A stretch of DNA of 64,000 nt. It comes from Crotophaga sulcirostris. Lineage: Eukaryota; Chordata; Aves; Cuculiformes; Crotophagidae. A model generated the notes under the pieces. That model ran no database searches. It was not told where the DNA came from and saw only the letters and a list, made by a program, of their open reading frames with translations. The translations under genes were made by a program, and so were the position numbers. Location of the stretch: the NCBI GenBank assembly GCA_013397455.1, contig VYZB01000282.1:69263-133262 (forward strand), read 5' to 3'. Positions 63,621 to 64,000 of this stretch are shown here, one piece after another (within the stretch, counting starts at the first letter, position 1; every line of letters begins with the position of its first letter).

Positions 63621-64000
63621 GTCATCATGTTCCCCACATTAGTATCTACGGTCTAATATGAGATCTTGCGTTAGGTGCATTCAATGACTTTGTTCTGCAG
63701 CTCCAGTCAGTAAGGTTCAGTTTCATTGTCTGCAGAACTTATGTTTCAACATCTTCTACAATGTCAGCTGAGGTTCTGGTGTAAGGCTCTGCTTCCTGGA
63801 TGGCTGCCTCTTGCATAGCCAAGAAAAAACTTGTATGAAAGAACAACCTGAAAAAATGTTGGGCTAACAGAATGGTAGAAAGAGAATTGCTGATAGACTA
63901 CTGCCATCAGCACAGTGCAGAACTTGTACATAGTTGTGTGAGTAGAATACATATCATGAGTAATTTTCAACTGAAATATACAGGTTCAGGATCTAGCTGA
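63621..64000. other. Gene-free stretch to window end
   Basis: Nothing recognised; the CR1 similarity stops at about 63620. Confidence 0.6.

Noticed and set aside
1..64000. tRNA, rRNA, familiar microRNA hairpins, CRISPR arrays, prokaryotic operons
   Set aside because: Looked for characteristic boxes, seeds and spacer-repeat periodicity; none seen.

Overview
The window looks like a piece of a bird nuclear genome. The clearest evidence is five recognisable CR1 LINE 3' ends. Three show terminal 8-bp repeats of the ATTCTATG or GTGATACT type and two have degenerate tails; all carry the usual ladder of CR1 phrases (TTCCAACC, CCCAGGGAGGTGG, GATATTAGGAAAAA). Base composition is AT-rich and CpG-poor. 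There are no long conserved reading frames, no rRNA or tRNA, and no CRISPR or other prokaryotic features. Repeat density is low, as expected for birds. I read the window as intergenic (gene desert) or as part of a very long intron. No complete protein-coding gene could be supported. Open frames up to about 200 codons occur, but many start at non-ATG codons, have random-looking composition, or are CR1 relics.

Layout. 1-12.6 kb is unique-looking AT-rich DNA with homopolymer tracts and some conserved-looking blocks. 12.6-21 kb holds three CR1 3' ends on the plus strand (about 12640, 14240 and 20170), a pair of diverged copies of an unidentified repeat (13696 and 16568), a small CpG-dense patch (17141-17232) and an octamer-containing open stretch (18.6-19.0 kb). 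21.6-38.6 kb holds three or four very old, decayed CR1-like relics, a GAGAA microsatellite, a CpG-enriched block at 32.3-32.9 kb and a nuclear-receptor-like direct repeat at 34874. 38.6-49.0 kb is featureless to my eye.

49027-50143 is a 1117-bp solo long terminal repeat of an endogenous retrovirus. It is flanked by a perfect 5-bp target-site duplication (CCCAG). Inside it is an unusual array of about nine TTTTGG...CCAAAA hairpins arranged as a 66-bp dimeric tandem repeat in the presumed R region. 51.4-53.5 kb looks like conserved noncoding DNA and contains the only convincing exon-like signal: on the minus strand, an ATG in a strong Kozak context, eleven codons (MAHQLYGDKQQ) and a perfect CAG|GTATGT donor (52826 down to 52794). 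59.6 kb and 63.4 kb hold two more CR1 3' ends, the latter on the minus strand. A CATC microsatellite lies at 61.7 kb.

No operon or pathway can be described. If the exon-like signal is real, the window would be an intron or promoter region of a minus-strand gene whose other exons lie outside it or were not recognised. All statements about conservation are inference from composition and motif texture, because no alignment was possible.
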